64,000 nt of DNA from Cryptomeria japonica (GCF_030272615.1 NC_081407.1:315794456-315858455); one strand, 5' to 3'. Positions 34,928 to 47,800 are shown, counted from the first letter of the stretch. Numbers and translations: made by a program. Notes: generated by a model from the sequence alone, not told the origin.

Positions 34928-37863
34928 TCAAAGATGTTGGTAGGATAAGGACATGGAAAATAAGATGAAACTAAGGCAAGGATTTATGCAAAGGATCAGA
35001 TCAAAGGGATCGAAGGATGGAAAATATGCATTGGACAATGGATAGTCTTGAGTGGATGGAAATGTTGGCAAGATTGACATTGGCACACACCTTGAGGGGT
35101 GATGGACAGATGGAGAAAAAATGTATTTTGGATATTGAGATTTTGAGGAAGGAAAGGCTATGGATTTTGGGACATAAGGGCCCAAACTAGATGAAGAAGG
35201 TGGTGGAGGAACAAATTTGAGAGGATTCGATGGAGGAATAGCAACTTTGGATGCCAAGTTGGATGTTTCTTTAGGCTTTTGTGCTTCAAGGAGCTGCTTA
35301 GGGATCCACATGGTTTTTTATTTTTCATGCTTTTGTGGTTCCTTGGAGTGAATGGCTTGCATAAGGGATTTAGGAACCCATATATATTTGGACTTTGCTT
35401 TATTTTTCTCAATGGGCCTTTGTGGCCTTTTGGATATTTCTTTTTCTTTATAGATCATATTGTTCTTCGCTTTGACATGTTGATTATATTGGACATGTTG
35501 ATCCTTGAATACATGTGGATTTTTAGACTTATGACTTTTATACTTGGCATCCAAATTTCTTGGAGGGGGAAAGGAATGCATGGATGGATATGAATGGAAT
35601 GGACTTCTTTTGGATGGATGAAATTTACTCAAGGATGTGTGCCTTTGCTAACCTTGCATAGAGGAAGAAGGGACATAAGGACCTAAGATGGATAGAAAGT
35701 ATGATGGGGAAGGTGAATGTTTTGATTTTGATGGAGGGATACCAACGTCTTGAGAGTGAGTTGTGTAGACATGACCCTTAAGATCTTCTTTGATATGGAG
35801 AGATTATTTCTTATGGAGATCTACTCCTTTGCCTTTATGAATATCTTGACTTGTAGGATACTCTTTTCTTTTAGAGGAAGACACGAGTCCATTATGAGGT
35901 GGTATGATATGAGAGAAATAATGAGATCTTGAAGTGGATCGGATTGCACCAAAGTGGAAGAACCCATTATGCATGTTGAGGGTTCATGAACATCTTGCAC
36001 TGACACGTTAGAATCATGAGAGGGACTAGGATCATGAGAGGGACTAGGATTGTGTAGTGGACATGGTTCAATGATAGGCTCTTCAAGAGATGGAATGGGA
36101 GAAATAATGGGATCATCAAAAGAAATGTGATCTTGGAGTGTATATGGAGCATTAAGACAAGGAGATGGAGGAACAAAAAGATCTTGTGGAGGATTTAAAG
36201 GAATAATTTGATCTTGACAAGGAGGAAGATCATTGGAATCCTCTTTAAAGGTGTTTTTCTCTTGACTTTCAATGGGATCATCAGAAAGGATGGAAGGGAT
36301 ATCTTGATCTTTCCTAGGAAGTGGAATGTAAATGGGATTTGAAAGGACATTTCATTCATGAAATGGAAGGGGATCGTTTGGGATTGGATGAACTGGGATA
36401 TCTTGATCTTGCCTGGGGAATGGAGTGTCAATAGGACTTTGGATAGGATGGACAAGAATAGGGGAATCATCATGAGTTTATGGGAAGATGAGATCCTGGT
36501 CAACAATTAGATGGGATGATAAGGTTTCAGGATCTTGATCTTGATCTGTTTTAACACGCGTGTCTTTATGCTCTAAATTATCCTCTTGACATGAGGTTGG
36601 AATTTGGATATGCATGGGGGATTCTGACAAGGGATTAATGCTTTGGTATGAAGGAAATGCACTTTGAACATTTGTGATGGATTTTGGCAGGGAATCAATG
36701 CTTGGACATGAGGAAGAGGGACTTCGAATGGGGTCCTCTAAAACAGGTAATGGCAATAAAGTGCATGGTGGCATTGGGTCTTGTATTTCTGAAACATGAC
36801 AAGGATGTGCATCATGAATTGGATTATTTTGGAAATCAATTATGGATAGCTCTTGGATAATTGCATCCTTGGGTGTATTGTTTGATGATGACAATATGGA
36901 AGGTTCTTGGGAAACTTCTAAAGGTGTAGGGATAGATGCCATTGGAGAGTCAATTTGTTTGTGGGGGGATGAGGCATTGCTAGACATAAGTGTATTATCT
37001 TGATCTTCCTCAAAGAACTCACTTGGTAGGTTCCTTAAGATCCTTGCAATAAAGCCACCTTTCTTTCGAGGTTTTGACATAGTTGTATCTGGAATTTGAA
37101 CTTGTTTTTGGTTTGATGTCATGTTTTGATATTGGACTTGGTTCAATTGTTCTGACATGTTTGAAACTTGGGTTGGTGTGTGCTGCAACCTTTGTTTCTA
37201 AATGTTTGGTTGTGGTTGTTGACATTGATATTCCACCATTGGTTGAACCACTTGTGGACATTGTATAGTTGGTTGGACATATTGTTGAAATTGGACCATT
37301 GGTTGTATTGGTTGTATATGTTGAACAATTGGTTGAACCATTGGCTGTATTGGTTGAAAATTTGATTGATAGTAAACACCTTCTTGTTCTTGTTGTGGAG
37401 GCACATAATGTTGAAATTGATGTTGTCTCCTTTCTTGAAATTGTTTCATCATCTCTATTTGGGAGAGGAGAGATGGTATGTCTAATCATTCAAGAAGAGA
37501 TCTTACATCAATTGGCTCAATCTTTGGATTTCGACTTGGAAATTTTTGAAACATTTTGGACATTTGTGATCTATTCTTCTCAATGTTTTTCACTCTTTGT
37601 TCCAATATCTCCTCTTCTTGAGCTAGTTTCTCCTCTAGTTTTTGTATTTGGACATTTACATCATCATGATAAGTTTGATCCAAGTTTTGAGACATGTAGA
37701 GGTTGGATTGACATGATTGATTGCTCAATTGTGATGACATGGCTTTGTAAGAAGGTTGAGACCTCATTTCAACAAACATGTCACTATGAAATGCAACTAA
37801 TGGGATTGACGAATGCAACCTAAAAGGATGACAATGCAACTTAATGTTTTTGTTGTTTTTCAA
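34928..37863 (-). pseudogene. D sense gene: Gln/Pro/Ser-rich protein, possibly Gag-like
   Basis: Two consecutive frames (37863 to about 35820, then 35632 to 34928) carry a long low-complexity protein with a few stops. In order: a coiled coil (QIQKLEEKLAQEEEILEQRV, about 37640), a Gln/Pro-rich tract with repeated QPMVQ (37380-37250), a basic patch KPRKKGGFIARILRNLP (about 37070), a long Ser/Pro/Asp-rich region with repeated IQSP and DPL motifs, and a C-terminal part with two W-x-PK-x-LL motifs (YIWVPKSL, MWIPKQLL). No zinc knuckle, protease or RT is recognisable. Its place downstream of the primer site suggests a Gag-position protein, but homology is unproven. Confidence 0.6.
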
Positions 37864-39795
37864 GATTTTGACAAACTCATGAATGCAATTCTAAAAATGA
37901 GACCCTTAGGAAATTGAAATGATGTCTAGACCTCAAAGGAAAAAAGGACCAAGTGACAAAAGGACAAAATGACAACATCTCACCTATATGCTTGGATACT
38001 AAGCTAGGTTTGACCAAATGACATTGATGACAAAAAGACAAAATTTTGATAAGGTCAAGACTTCCTAACAATAACTTAGGGTTTATCAAAGATTTGCATT
38101 ACTCAAGTATGACAAAACCTAGTTTTGACACTATATGCAAAGGGACAATTACTATGCAAATGACCCTAATATGATATGATAATGACCTAAGCTTGATGAA
38201 GAGACCTAGGGTATGCAAATGCAAATGTATGACAATGTCAACCTCAGGTTGAATTATGAAATGGTATTACTCTAATGCAAGAGGACACATGCAAATGGAT
38301 GACCCTTATTGATATGCAAAGGAATATGACCTAAGTGAAACCTAACCTTGGTAGTTGACAATTACTTTGCAAAATGCAAACCTAGGATGAACCTAAATCT
38401 AAGTGACATGAATGTTGAGACAAGATTTTGAAAAATGTTTGACAACCATGTTTGAAGATGCTTTGAACTTTGTTGGATGAAATGTTCTTGTGTTTAACCT
38501 TGTTTTGAATCAATTTGTCTTGTTTTTGAAATGAGACACAACTCAACTTTTGAAAAGCAAAGAAGACAAGATATTTCAACTTACACTCAAAACAATCATG
38601 CTCATTCACACATTTCTTATGGTAGGCAAGGACAATAGGTACTTAAGAGGCAGACTCGTTATCAGATTCAAGGAGAATACATAGATGCTTGACCCCACGG
38701 GCTCCCCTCCACGGAACTCACTTCTTAGGGAAGCCAAGCATCAGTCCCCATGGAAATCTCCCCATGGCGAACTTAGTATCTCTTCCAAGTATCCGAACTT
38801 GTCCTTCTCAAGCAACTAGAAGGATTTTTGGCCTCTAAATACAAGGTGTTTAGTAAGGATTTCTGTTAAGCGTTACTCCTTGGTGTCACACAAGCTTGAT
38901 TGAGACATTAAGCCCACCAAGATACCAAACAAATGTAGTCATGCAAGCACGATTTAGACCGTGAGGTCCTACTTAGATGTTGATATGAGAAAGAGTTCAA
39001 GGGTCATCACTTCCCAAGTAACTGCAATTCCCACATAACCCTTCCTTCAAAGCTTTCACCCATCAGGTATTTGTTTATAGTGAGTTAGAGTGCCAAGGTA
39101 TTCTAGTCGTACTCACTTTGGGTCATTCCATTCTCATGATTGTCACTTGCTTGCAAAAGCAAATGGTTGGGAAGGCAGGCCCTCTAAAGGTGACACATAA
39201 TCAAAAACATGAGCATGGTATCAAAGATCTGGATTTCTGATCACCCTAAGAAGGATGAGAGCATACTCTCCTACTCCAATGTCAAACTCAACAATCAAAG
39301 AAAACATATATTCATTCCATCCTATTTAGAAATCATACTAGGTGCCTAAATATTAATTACAAACACAAAGTTTAGTTGTAGTCCAAGGCAACCTGCAAAA
39401 AACCCAAGTCAGAAGTTTGATATTTTAGTCTTTGACTATCGAACCTGCATAAAATGTGTTAGTAGTTTCATTTGTTGTCTTTTCCATGTGTATGCCAAGG
39501 TGCTGCACAGAGAATCAGTACCAAAAAACCAAAAAAGCAGAAACAGAATGCAAAAGAAAACAATTTGCAAGTGAAAAACACTGTCTTTTACCTCTATTTC
39601 TAGCCCTACACAGGCACAGAATGTCTGACACTGGCACAAAATGCTTGACATAGGTGTAGATTGTCCTTGACACAGGCACAGAATGCTTGACATAGGCGCA
39701 AAAGTTCCCAGAAAACCCTGCATTACCCTGTTTCTTGGGTTTTAAACCTGCAAATCAACTCAAAAGCACTCAAAAGCATGATTAGGGGGTTAGTT
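37864..39795 (-). other. 5' leader of D
   Basis: About 1.9 kb between the primer site and the sense gene with no convincing gene. It contains a GC-richer block at 38690-38780 with GGGCTCCCCTCC and CCCCATGG motifs and a minisatellite at 39603-39710. Confidence 0.5.
39603..39710 (-). repeat. Minisatellite in the D leader
   Basis: About five units of roughly 20-22 bp of the type TTGACATAGGCACAGAATGC on the plus strand. The minus-strand reading (CTGTGCCTGTGTAGG) resembles the array at 30561-30660. Confidence 0.65.
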
Positions 39796-39811
39796 CACGT
39801 TGGGTTCACCA
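39796..39811 (-). other. Putative primer-binding site of D
   Basis: Minus strand TGGTGAACCCAACGTG, starting with the TGG expected opposite a tRNA CCA end, five nucleotides inside the 5' LTR. Element A has the related TGGTGAACCTGATG at 57178-57191. I cannot name the tRNA. Confidence 0.6.
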
Positions 39812-39816
39812 ATTAA

Positions 39817-41255
39817 TGTAGATAGAAAATTGAGGATCATCAAAGCAAATATCAATATTAGTCATAGCTCAATCACGAAAGCTTAAATGCAACGATCAAT
39901 CCTAATTACATCCAATAGAGATATGAAAACAAGATATTCAAGATTGAAAACTTAAGCAAACCAAATGCAGACTTGAATGTCTCCTTCACGTGACTCCATT
40001 GTCCTTCTTTCTTCTTCAAATAGATTTGTTGTGGATCTCACCTACTAATGCATACACATGAGATGAAAGCAAGTAGACAAGATAGTAGCGCAAGAATACT
40101 CGAAGCGTGATTGATTCGACAAAGTGATTAGCTAGGATTCAAAATGCAATCAATTGGGGGTCTTTGATTGAAGAAATTCATCCAATTTATAGACAAATTG
40201 GAGAAAAGATCAAATTAGCATGAAAGTGATTCGAATGGAAATTCAAATCAAGAATAGCAAAATTATGACATGTGTATGACAAATTGCTATGCAAGGATTT
40301 ATGACAATTTATGACAATTTATGACAATTTATGACAATTTATGACAAATTGCTATGCAAGGATTTATGACAAGATTTTGAAATAGAAATAGACATTTAGG
40401 AATTTAGGAGAAATTAGAAAATTAAGTTGGAAATAATGACTTGGAAATTAGGAAATTGATGCAAATTAGGTAAATTAATTAATAATTTCTCATTCATTAA
40501 TTAATTTACAAAAATAGGAGGAATTAATTAGCCAATTAAATAAACATTTAATTGTCACAAGAAGACTTAGGATAAATAAATAAATCATTTATCCTAAAGA
40601 GAAAATGGAGAGAAAATGACAAACAAGGTTAAATGAATAAATCATAAAACCTTAGAAGATAAATTAGAAATGCAAGGACGACAATTAGGTCTTGATGTAA
40701 GATTGATTTGATGTCAATTCGATCATGATTTTGAATTGATAAATGATTTGATTGATAAACGCACCAATTGATGAGGAACAATGACTAATTGATCCAAATT
40801 GAGAAAGACGACGATCGATGACAAATCGATCGCAAAATGACAAAATTGACAAGAAGACAAGGATCGATGACAAAAATAGATCGATGACAAAATTGATGAC
40901 AAATTGATCAAAAGACAAGAATCAATGACAAATCAATCGCATGATGACAAGATTGATAAGAGGACAAAACCCTAATTAGGATTGATGATGCCCAAAATGA
41001 TGACAAATGAATACGCAGATAGATGCGATAGGATAAGATTGACCAAAATCATGACTGAAGATTATTGTCGACAAGACCAAAGTCGAGAGTGAGATAAATG
41101 AAGAATGCAGAAGAAGGACTCAATGCTCGCAAATGATAAAGACCAAGTATGCAACATAGAGGAAATGTTAATGCGATGCTAAAACCCTAAAATAAGGCAA
41201 TGCGCAAATGTTAAAGTACGACTCCGCAAGCGTTGACCATTTTTAGGTGTCTACA
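39817..41255 (-). repeat. 5' LTR of D
   Basis: Partner of 28602-30020. Four full ATGACAATTT units lie at about 40299-40339. Confidence 0.95.
40187..40193 (-). promoter_or_regulatory. TATA-like box in the D 5' LTR
   Basis: Minus strand CTATAAATTGGATG, about 1.06 kb into the LTR; the other copy is at about 28970. The TATAAATTGG form is common in plant LTR promoters. This is a candidate only. Confidence 0.4.
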
Positions 41256-41315
41256 GAAAGTTGTATATATTGATGATATTATACTTAGAGGAGATGATGA
41301 GGTATGGATAAGTGA
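41256..41315 (+). pseudogene. Copia reverse transcriptase, catalytic YIDD fragment (element E)
   Basis: Directly after the D duplication the E frame reads VYIDDIILRGDDEVW, which is RT motif C (Y-x-DD). Element D therefore landed a few residues before the catalytic pair. Nothing recognisable of the RT C-terminus or RNase H follows. Confidence 0.88.
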
Positions 41316-42198
41316 ACTAGTGTAATAAGCATGATGAATGATTAAATGTAGAGGAAATGAATAATTTTTGTACACGTGATGTTATGTTTTATATTTTGTA
41401 TGAGCTTATTATAATCTTAGGTTGTTGCCTAGCTTATAGGAAACCTTTGTGGTAGATGTAATGAGTTTTGAGATCCAATATAATGAGGATGAATCTTTGA
41501 GGATGGGTTTTTCCCTTTAAGAGTTTTCCTAGGGTGTGTGTGGGATCATGGGGGTCCAAAATAGGCCCAATAATGAAAATTTAGAAAACAGAGTTAGGCA
41601 ACTTCACATAAAACTTTGACTAGGTTATTGACATAATTTGAAAAACATATAAGAAAATAATTTTTAGAATATTAAATGTAGTTTATAAGCTACTATTTTT
41701 TTCAATAAAAGGTAAATTTATTTGGTGGAAATTTAAAATTTCAATGCAGCTAGTACTAAATTTTCAAGAAAAAAAAAAAACTAGGTGTATGTCTAACTAA
41801 CCTGAGTACAAGAAAAAACTTTTTTTTTTTTAAATTTGAAATTATAAGTAGAGGACACATGCCTTGATGTGCCACATATTTCTTTTGTAATTTTTTTGAA
41901 GTAAATAATTAGTTATGATTTTTTTATTAGAACCTTTTAAAATTATTAAAATTTCTTTGTTTGTTCACCATAACTTGGCCAAAAATCTATGAAATTCTAT
42001 ATTATTTTTTTATCCTTTAGTATGGGAAGCATGGAATGTCTCACGTCTTTTGAATTTAAAATATGAAACCATTTAAAAGCTATAAATATTTTCAATTAGA
42101 CTATCAATTAGGAATTTACGCATAATGTATGTACAAATACAATAATAATTATCTATTAGGTTCAAAATAAGGCATATCTTATATTGGTGGAAACCTAA
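41316..42198. other. Unassigned AT-rich DNA downstream of E
   Basis: No ORF with coding character. Runs of A and T occur at 41770-41830. It may include remnants of E, but no 3' LTR of E is recognised. Confidence 0.4.
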
Positions 42199-42958
42199 TG
42201 TTGAACACACAACAAGAGTGAGAGGAAGGGGGATGAATCAATCTGGACCTCAAAATAATTTCCTTCCAATCTATTAAATTTTAAACCATAATTAATTTAT
42301 TATTGCAATTATGAAATATGAAATCATAGAACACAAAAAACATATTAACACCAGATTTACATTAAAAACCCTAAATGAGGAAAAACCAAAGTGAGAATCA
42401 TACTTGCAATATGAATAAATGATTACAATGCTTAGGCTCACAACTAAAGAACTCACTCCCCTTGAGAGGACTTGCAAGACTAAGGCACACAACCTTAGGG
42501 CAAGATACAAAGGTGCACAAACTACCAAAAGGAACACACAATATTTCAATAGGTTCAAAGAAATAGATGAAATGAAATGGATAAGATCTCTTGATCATGA
42601 AACTATCCTTGAACAATTATGTCAAGTGACCATGGTAGACATATCTAGTCATAAACACTATCTCAACTATCTTTCACACTTTTGCAATAGAAAATATACC
42701 TATGCATCAGTCACATCTACTCCACACCAATTCATCTGTATCCCATACTGGACTCATACATCTACACTCCTATATATACAAGATAACTCATTGAAACTCT
42801 AGATAGGTCATCCACAAGATAATGTATAATATTACATAGATTGGGCCCTCGAACCTATAACATCAAATGACATCCACTCTAGGAGATAGAGAGGACCCAA
42901 ATACATCATAACTCAACTTTTCCAACTAACTCCAATGAACCACACATGCTAACTATAA
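42199..42958 (-). repeat. Copia-type LTR fragment H
   Basis: Starts TGTTGAACACAC and has the GAGTGAGAGGAAGGGGGATGAATCA form of the copia box, an AAACCCTAAATGAGGAAAAACC-like segment shared with the C2 and C3 LTRs, and a minus-strand TATA at 42771-42780. It is cut off at 42959 by element A; the rest would lie beyond A and B. Confidence 0.6.
42771..42780 (-). promoter_or_regulatory. TATA box of LTR H
   Basis: Minus strand TGTATATATAGG in the usual LTR promoter position. Confidence 0.4.
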
Positions 42959-43428
42959 TGTGGGTGAAATGTGAATGAGAGATCAAGAGGAAAACTACCC
43001 TTTCACTCCAAGAAGAGATGAGAGCTTCACTATGGATTTCCCTTCAAACACTTTTCACCAAGTTACATTAGAAAGAGGAGAGGAGAATTCACTAGATTCA
43101 ACCTTCAAAGATGAAGATTGAATTCTGAGTGAAATGAGAATGATAAGTTGATCCCCTCTTCCTTATTTGAAATGGAAAGGAATTAATTGAATTATGTAGT
43201 GCAAAAGTGATAAAGAACTGATTATAACTTAAGATTGCAACATGGGATGAAGTTGTGCACCTAGATCTGGCAGTAATATGTCAAGATGAAGTTGCCCTGT
43301 GAATTTGAGGAAAAGTTCCCTAGACCGTGGCAGGAATGTACACGGTCCTCTAAAAAATCTGCAAAACAAAAAGGTTTTCCCACCTCTGCAAATGGAGCCC
43401 AACTCTGAAAGTACAACTGCACACTTGC
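42959..43428 (-). repeat. 3' LTR of A, sense-3' part
   Basis: Aligns with 57200-57557 over about 360 bp with scattered substitutions. It contains the palindrome GACCGTG (43323-43329) with CACGGTC (43341-43347). Confidence 0.9.
43323..43347. promoter_or_regulatory. R/U5 palindrome of the A LTR
   Basis: A seven-base perfect stem with an 11-nt loop. The B LTR has a different palindrome at the matching place (57943-57968). Confidence 0.55.
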
Positions 43429-44549
43429 TAATGAATACTAAGAGGGGGGGGTGAATTAGTATGCCAAAAATCTCTATACTTAAACACTTTTCTAAACTAA
43501 CATTAAACCGGTAAAACAGTTTAGCAGACAAACCGGTTAGCACACATGCAAACCAAATAGCAAATAATGCATTCACCCACAGAAGCACAAACACCATAAC
43601 ACAAGAGATTTTGACATTGAAACCCAAACGGGAAAAACCATGGTGAGATGGAACTCACAAGTCACTATCTGTAGAATAGGAACCAGACCGGTTAAGGTCA
43701 TACAACGTTCTTTACCAGAACAGATCCTGTTAGGAATCTCAATCTCTGTTAGGAGATAAGTCCAATTAAAGACTATCTTGCTAGAGGATTTTAGATCCAT
43801 AGATGTGAACCACCTTGTTAGAGGATTTACAAAAGGCTTTTGGGCCTACCCAGTTAAGGGCTTCAGACTTATCGAAGATGTGAGTAATCAACAAGTGAGT
43901 GATCTAGCTAATAGCACAAATTGCTTGGTTAGATCCTTGATAGCTCATTCCTAATGCATTCCAGCATTACTTCAGTCTTCTACACATTCATACTTTCTCT
44001 AACTTATCAACCACCTTAAACCTTAGCAACTACCTAAGACCCTAGACATGATGTCCTTTTAAAGGAATTTGATTTCATGTCAGTCCAATAGGATTACAAT
44101 ACAATTTCCTAGGTTCAATGCATCTACACATATTTTATAACATGACACAAAAAGCACTGTTGAAGTGTCGGCACCGTTAAACAATTGACAGATGGTAACT
44201 CATCACAAAATGTCGGTTGGTAACTCATCACGAAGTATTACCAGTTCATACAAAATACCGGTTTAAGCAAAATACCGGTTGCTAGTTTGACAAAATGAAG
44301 ACTAGGAAATATGTGTTCTACTGCTTAGATCCTTCGTACCGCTTGAGATCCTCGAACCACTTGGGGTCTACATACTGCTTCAGATCAATAATCACTTTCT
44401 GCAAAATACCAATAGTCTAAGGACTATAATTCATCATACCGGTTAGAACAAGTACCGATTGAGCTTTAACTTATACATACAAAAGTGATCTCAATGCAAG
44501 TGTGTGTCCATCAATGATAGTTACAACATAATCATCAAAAATGCCAACA
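43429..44549 (-). repeat. 3' LTR of C3
   Basis: Partner of 50022-51137. U5-end stem-loop: ATACTAA (43435-43441) with TTAGTAT (43456-43462). Confidence 0.93.
43435..43462 (-). promoter_or_regulatory. U5-end stem-loop of the C3 3' LTR
   Basis: A seven-base perfect stem. The C1 and C2 stems have TGA/TCA where this one has TAA/TTA: a paired change. Confidence 0.6.
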
Positions 44550-44565
44550 ATCTCCCCCTTTGGCA
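44550..44565 (-). other. Polypurine tract of C3
   Basis: Minus strand CCAAAGGGGGAGAT abuts the 3' LTR. Confidence 0.75.
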
Positions 44566-44889
44566 TTGATGGCAACACTTAGGAAATTTTGACATCTAAG
44601 TGTTTTACAACAAAAATATGCCACAATTAAAATTACTCCCCCTAAGCATATACACTATCCCTTTTGCAGAAAATACAATGTCTACTACTTCTTAATAGAA
44701 ATAACATAAAAGTATACATCAAAACATTCAAAATTTATACTTCTCCCCCTTTGCCAATAATGACAACAATATTAAAGACCAAGCCCTATTTCATTTCTAT
44801 TTAAAAGAATAAGAGTTTATGACAATAAAGAATAAAACTTGTCAAAAACTAATTTGAAGTCCTACAAAAATTGTTTCATAGATAAAGAC

Positions 44890-47800
44890 CAGGACTCAAG
44901 TAGGGAGGTGGCTACTTCTTTCTTTGTCTACATCTTGGAGACCAACTCTTCCATGGCATCTATTGTGCTCATCTCTTGAGTCACAGTTAAGGCATCCTGA
45001 TTTAGATAGCACTTCTGAAGTATTTGTAGGCGTGGGAGTAGAACCAGTTGAAGCTTCACAAATCTCATGAGCGGGTGCTGATCTCAAGCTCTATTCTTGC
45101 AGAATGGATATGAAACCGATGAACAGTTTTCCCATAAGCAGTAAAAGAGTCATATGGTGGATTGAAGGTACTTATGTATAACTGCAAGTCAGTTTGTAGA
45201 TTTTGCTTCTATACAAGCACATCATCACAAAAGAGATGGGGTTGGCAAATCTTACTCAGAAGTAGATTCCCCTCATCTAGAGCATTCCTTATGTCTTTTT
45301 GTGATTTTTGCTGATCGGACTAGATCTCATTTAGCTTCTTCACTAGGGAAATGTTAAGAGCTTTTTGATGTTCTTTCTTGGCATTTACCTCTACTACTTC
45401 TTCTAGGCTCTGCACCTGATCATCCACTACGGTGCATAGGATCTTCAATTGTGCCAATGATGAGTCAATGCTAGGGAGGTTTGTGCTGGGTAACAAACTG
45501 GTAAGAGTGTCCATAGAAGCTTGGATCATATCTTTCTCCTTCTTCCTCCTTAACACTTCAAGGCATTCTTTAGCAACCTTAATGTTCTATAGCAGCTCCA
45601 TTTCATTTGCAAACTAGAGGTCAATAGGACTTATGAGGTCACCCAGTTTGGCTTGACTACCGATTGCCTTTGGAGTCTCCATCTACGTGCTCTTTGCCGC
45701 TTCTACTTCCTTGTCCTCCTCTGCCTTCCTCTTCTCTGCTTCTTTTCTCTTTCCCTCTTCCTTATCCTCCTCTACCTTCTTCTTCTATGCTTCCTTCCTC
45801 TTCTCCTCTTTCTTTTCTTCCTCTTTCTTCTTCTTTTCTGCTTCCTTTCTCTTCTCCTCTTCCTTTCTTTTTTTCTCATCCTCTTTTCTCTTTTCCTCCT
45901 GTTTCCTTTTCTCCTCATCTTCTTCCTTCTTCTTCTTTTCCTTATCCTCTTCTTCTTTCTTCTTTTCCTCTTCCTTCTTTCTCTTCTCCTCTTCATCCTT
46001 CTTCTTCTTCTCCTCTTCCTTCTTCCTTTTCTTCTCTTCATCCTTCTTCTTTTCCTCTTCCTTCTTCCTCTTCTCCTCTTCATCCTTCTTCTTCTTCTCC
46101 TCTTCCTTTTTGCTCTTCTCCTCTTCATCCTTCTTTTTCTCCTTCTCTACTTACTTTCTCTTCTCCTCTTCTTCTCTCTTTTTCTTCTCCTCTGATTGCT
46201 TCTTTGCTTCTTCCTTTTTGTCCTCTGCTTCCTTTTTCTTTTCTACTTGTTCTGTCTGCTTCAACTATCATGTTGCTTTTGATGGTGTGTCCTATGCAAC
46301 ATCTTCTACATCCAGAGCATCGACATCAATAGTGTCTGTAGGTTCAACAACTGGATTGCCTTCATCATCAAACACTTCATCCGGTTTTGATATTGTCGGT
46401 TCCTTCTCAGCCTTTTTGATGCCTTGAAGTGCTTTGTGTGTGTGAACAGCAGTTGTCATATGTAGATGAGTGTCCTTTTCGACATCATCAATTCTTCCTT
46501 CCAATAACCAAAGTCTTCTTCTTCTAGTGAAGAAGAGTCCTTTATTTTGATTGATGACATCAAACAGCTCTGAATTGGACAGGTCGGGAAAGTGTTGAGC
46601 AAAGACTTTCTCCTTGATTTCCTGTTCCTTCTCTATGGCAATGTGCCATTTATTGTCTAAGGACTTATACAAAGAATCTGGTGTCTCAGATCTAATTTCT
46701 GAAGGCGACCGGTCATTAACACATAAATACTTAATGATTTCTTGTTCAACTGCTTCTTTTTCATCATCATTGAAATCATCAAAACAATCAATCAAATCAT
46801 TCAGCACTTTTTTCCTAATATTTTTTATAGTTATTTGACAATGTGTCAAAGGTTTGTAGGAAGAAATGTCTATATTTACCGGTGTCAATGATGCCGCTTC
46901 ATTCTTTGTCTTTTTCTTTGCGTGTCTTGTCTTCTTGGGTTTTTCCTCAGATACAGTTTCTTCTGAGTCCGGTGAGTTATTCCTTGTCTTCCTCTTCCTC
47001 TCGAAGACTTTGGTAGGTGTTGCTTCTAGTTTCTTCTTTGCAAGTGACCACTTGGTCACTTTGGGACTGGCTATAGTAACCGAAGCCGATGCCAAAGGCA
47101 CTGCCTTTCCTTTCTTTTCAGGAGGTTCTACAACCGGTGCAACCCTTTCCAAATAGGTATCGGTTCTCTTTGCCTTGGGATCAAGGGGTGAGGTGATTAG
47201 GGTAGAAGCATACCCGTCCAACATATCATATATCACCTCATAGCCCATAGGCTCTACTTCTTCCTATCTAGGCTCAACAGCCTCCATTATGCATTCATCA
47301 ACTTTGATGATAAAGTACATGTCCTCTTCATATTTCTTGGCAATGTCATTGGATATCCTCATCCTTAAGTTCATCTTGCTTCTGAACTCATCAAAGTACT
47401 TGTTCAGAACATCAGGGTAACTGGTTCCTACTGCTTGCAGGCTCTCTTTGATCTACTTGGTAACCGATTGGTCGGTAGACCACTGAATATCTCCAACTCC
47501 TAGGAAATAACCTTGGAAGTAGAAGAATAAACCTACCAGTAGTTGTCCAAACTTGAATCTTAGTGCATTATCCTATTTGATTGACTTAAGATTCAACATA
47601 AGTTGTCTTTGCATACAGGTGCATAGATCAAATGATGCATCTTCTTTGATCATCCGATAAGCGGAATTTAGTGTTGTAATAGATATAGAGTTAATTCTGT
47701 TGGTAGAGAACGTCTGGTAGCTTATCACCATGCAGGCATACTTGACCAGATCATCCTTGATTGAGTTGATGGTCATGCCACTTGAGTCGCTCACTGAACT

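Larger units (their letters stand above)
28602..41255 (-). mobile_element. Complete 12.65-kb gypsy-type LTR element D with antisense PMD gene
   Basis: LTRs of 1,419 and 1,439 bp begin TGTAGA and end TCTACA, flanked by perfect GAAAG copies (28597-28601 and 41256-41260). On the minus strand a purine tract (AAAGAGGGGCAAAA) precedes the left LTR and a primer site follows the right LTR, so the element is minus-oriented. It holds a long Pro/Ser/Gln-rich sense gene (37863-34928) and, near its 3' end on the opposite strand, a PMD gene. No protease, RT, RNase H or integrase is recognised. The LTRs look close to identical, suggesting a relatively recent insertion. Confidence 0.93.

Noticed and set aside
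37083-37823. Plus-strand open frames opposite the D sense gene (rich in Trp, Leu, Val)
   Set aside because: They mirror the Gln/Pro-rich minus-strand coding region and have no motif of their own.
38690-38930. GC-richer block in the D leader as a possible tRNA or small RNA gene
   Set aside because: No cloverleaf, A box/B box pair or other RNA family signature could be recognised.
42419-42802. Plus-strand 127-codon frame in LTR fragment H as a gene
   Set aside because: It lies wholly inside an LTR of the C2/C3 type, includes the LTR TATA region and has no motif.
45653-46427. Long plus-strand open frames rich in Phe, Ser and Leu, and a minus-strand Lys/Arg-only frame, at the purine tract
   Set aside because: They are composition shadows of the repetitive Glu/Lys-coding frame of C3 ORF2; all frames of such a tract stay open.
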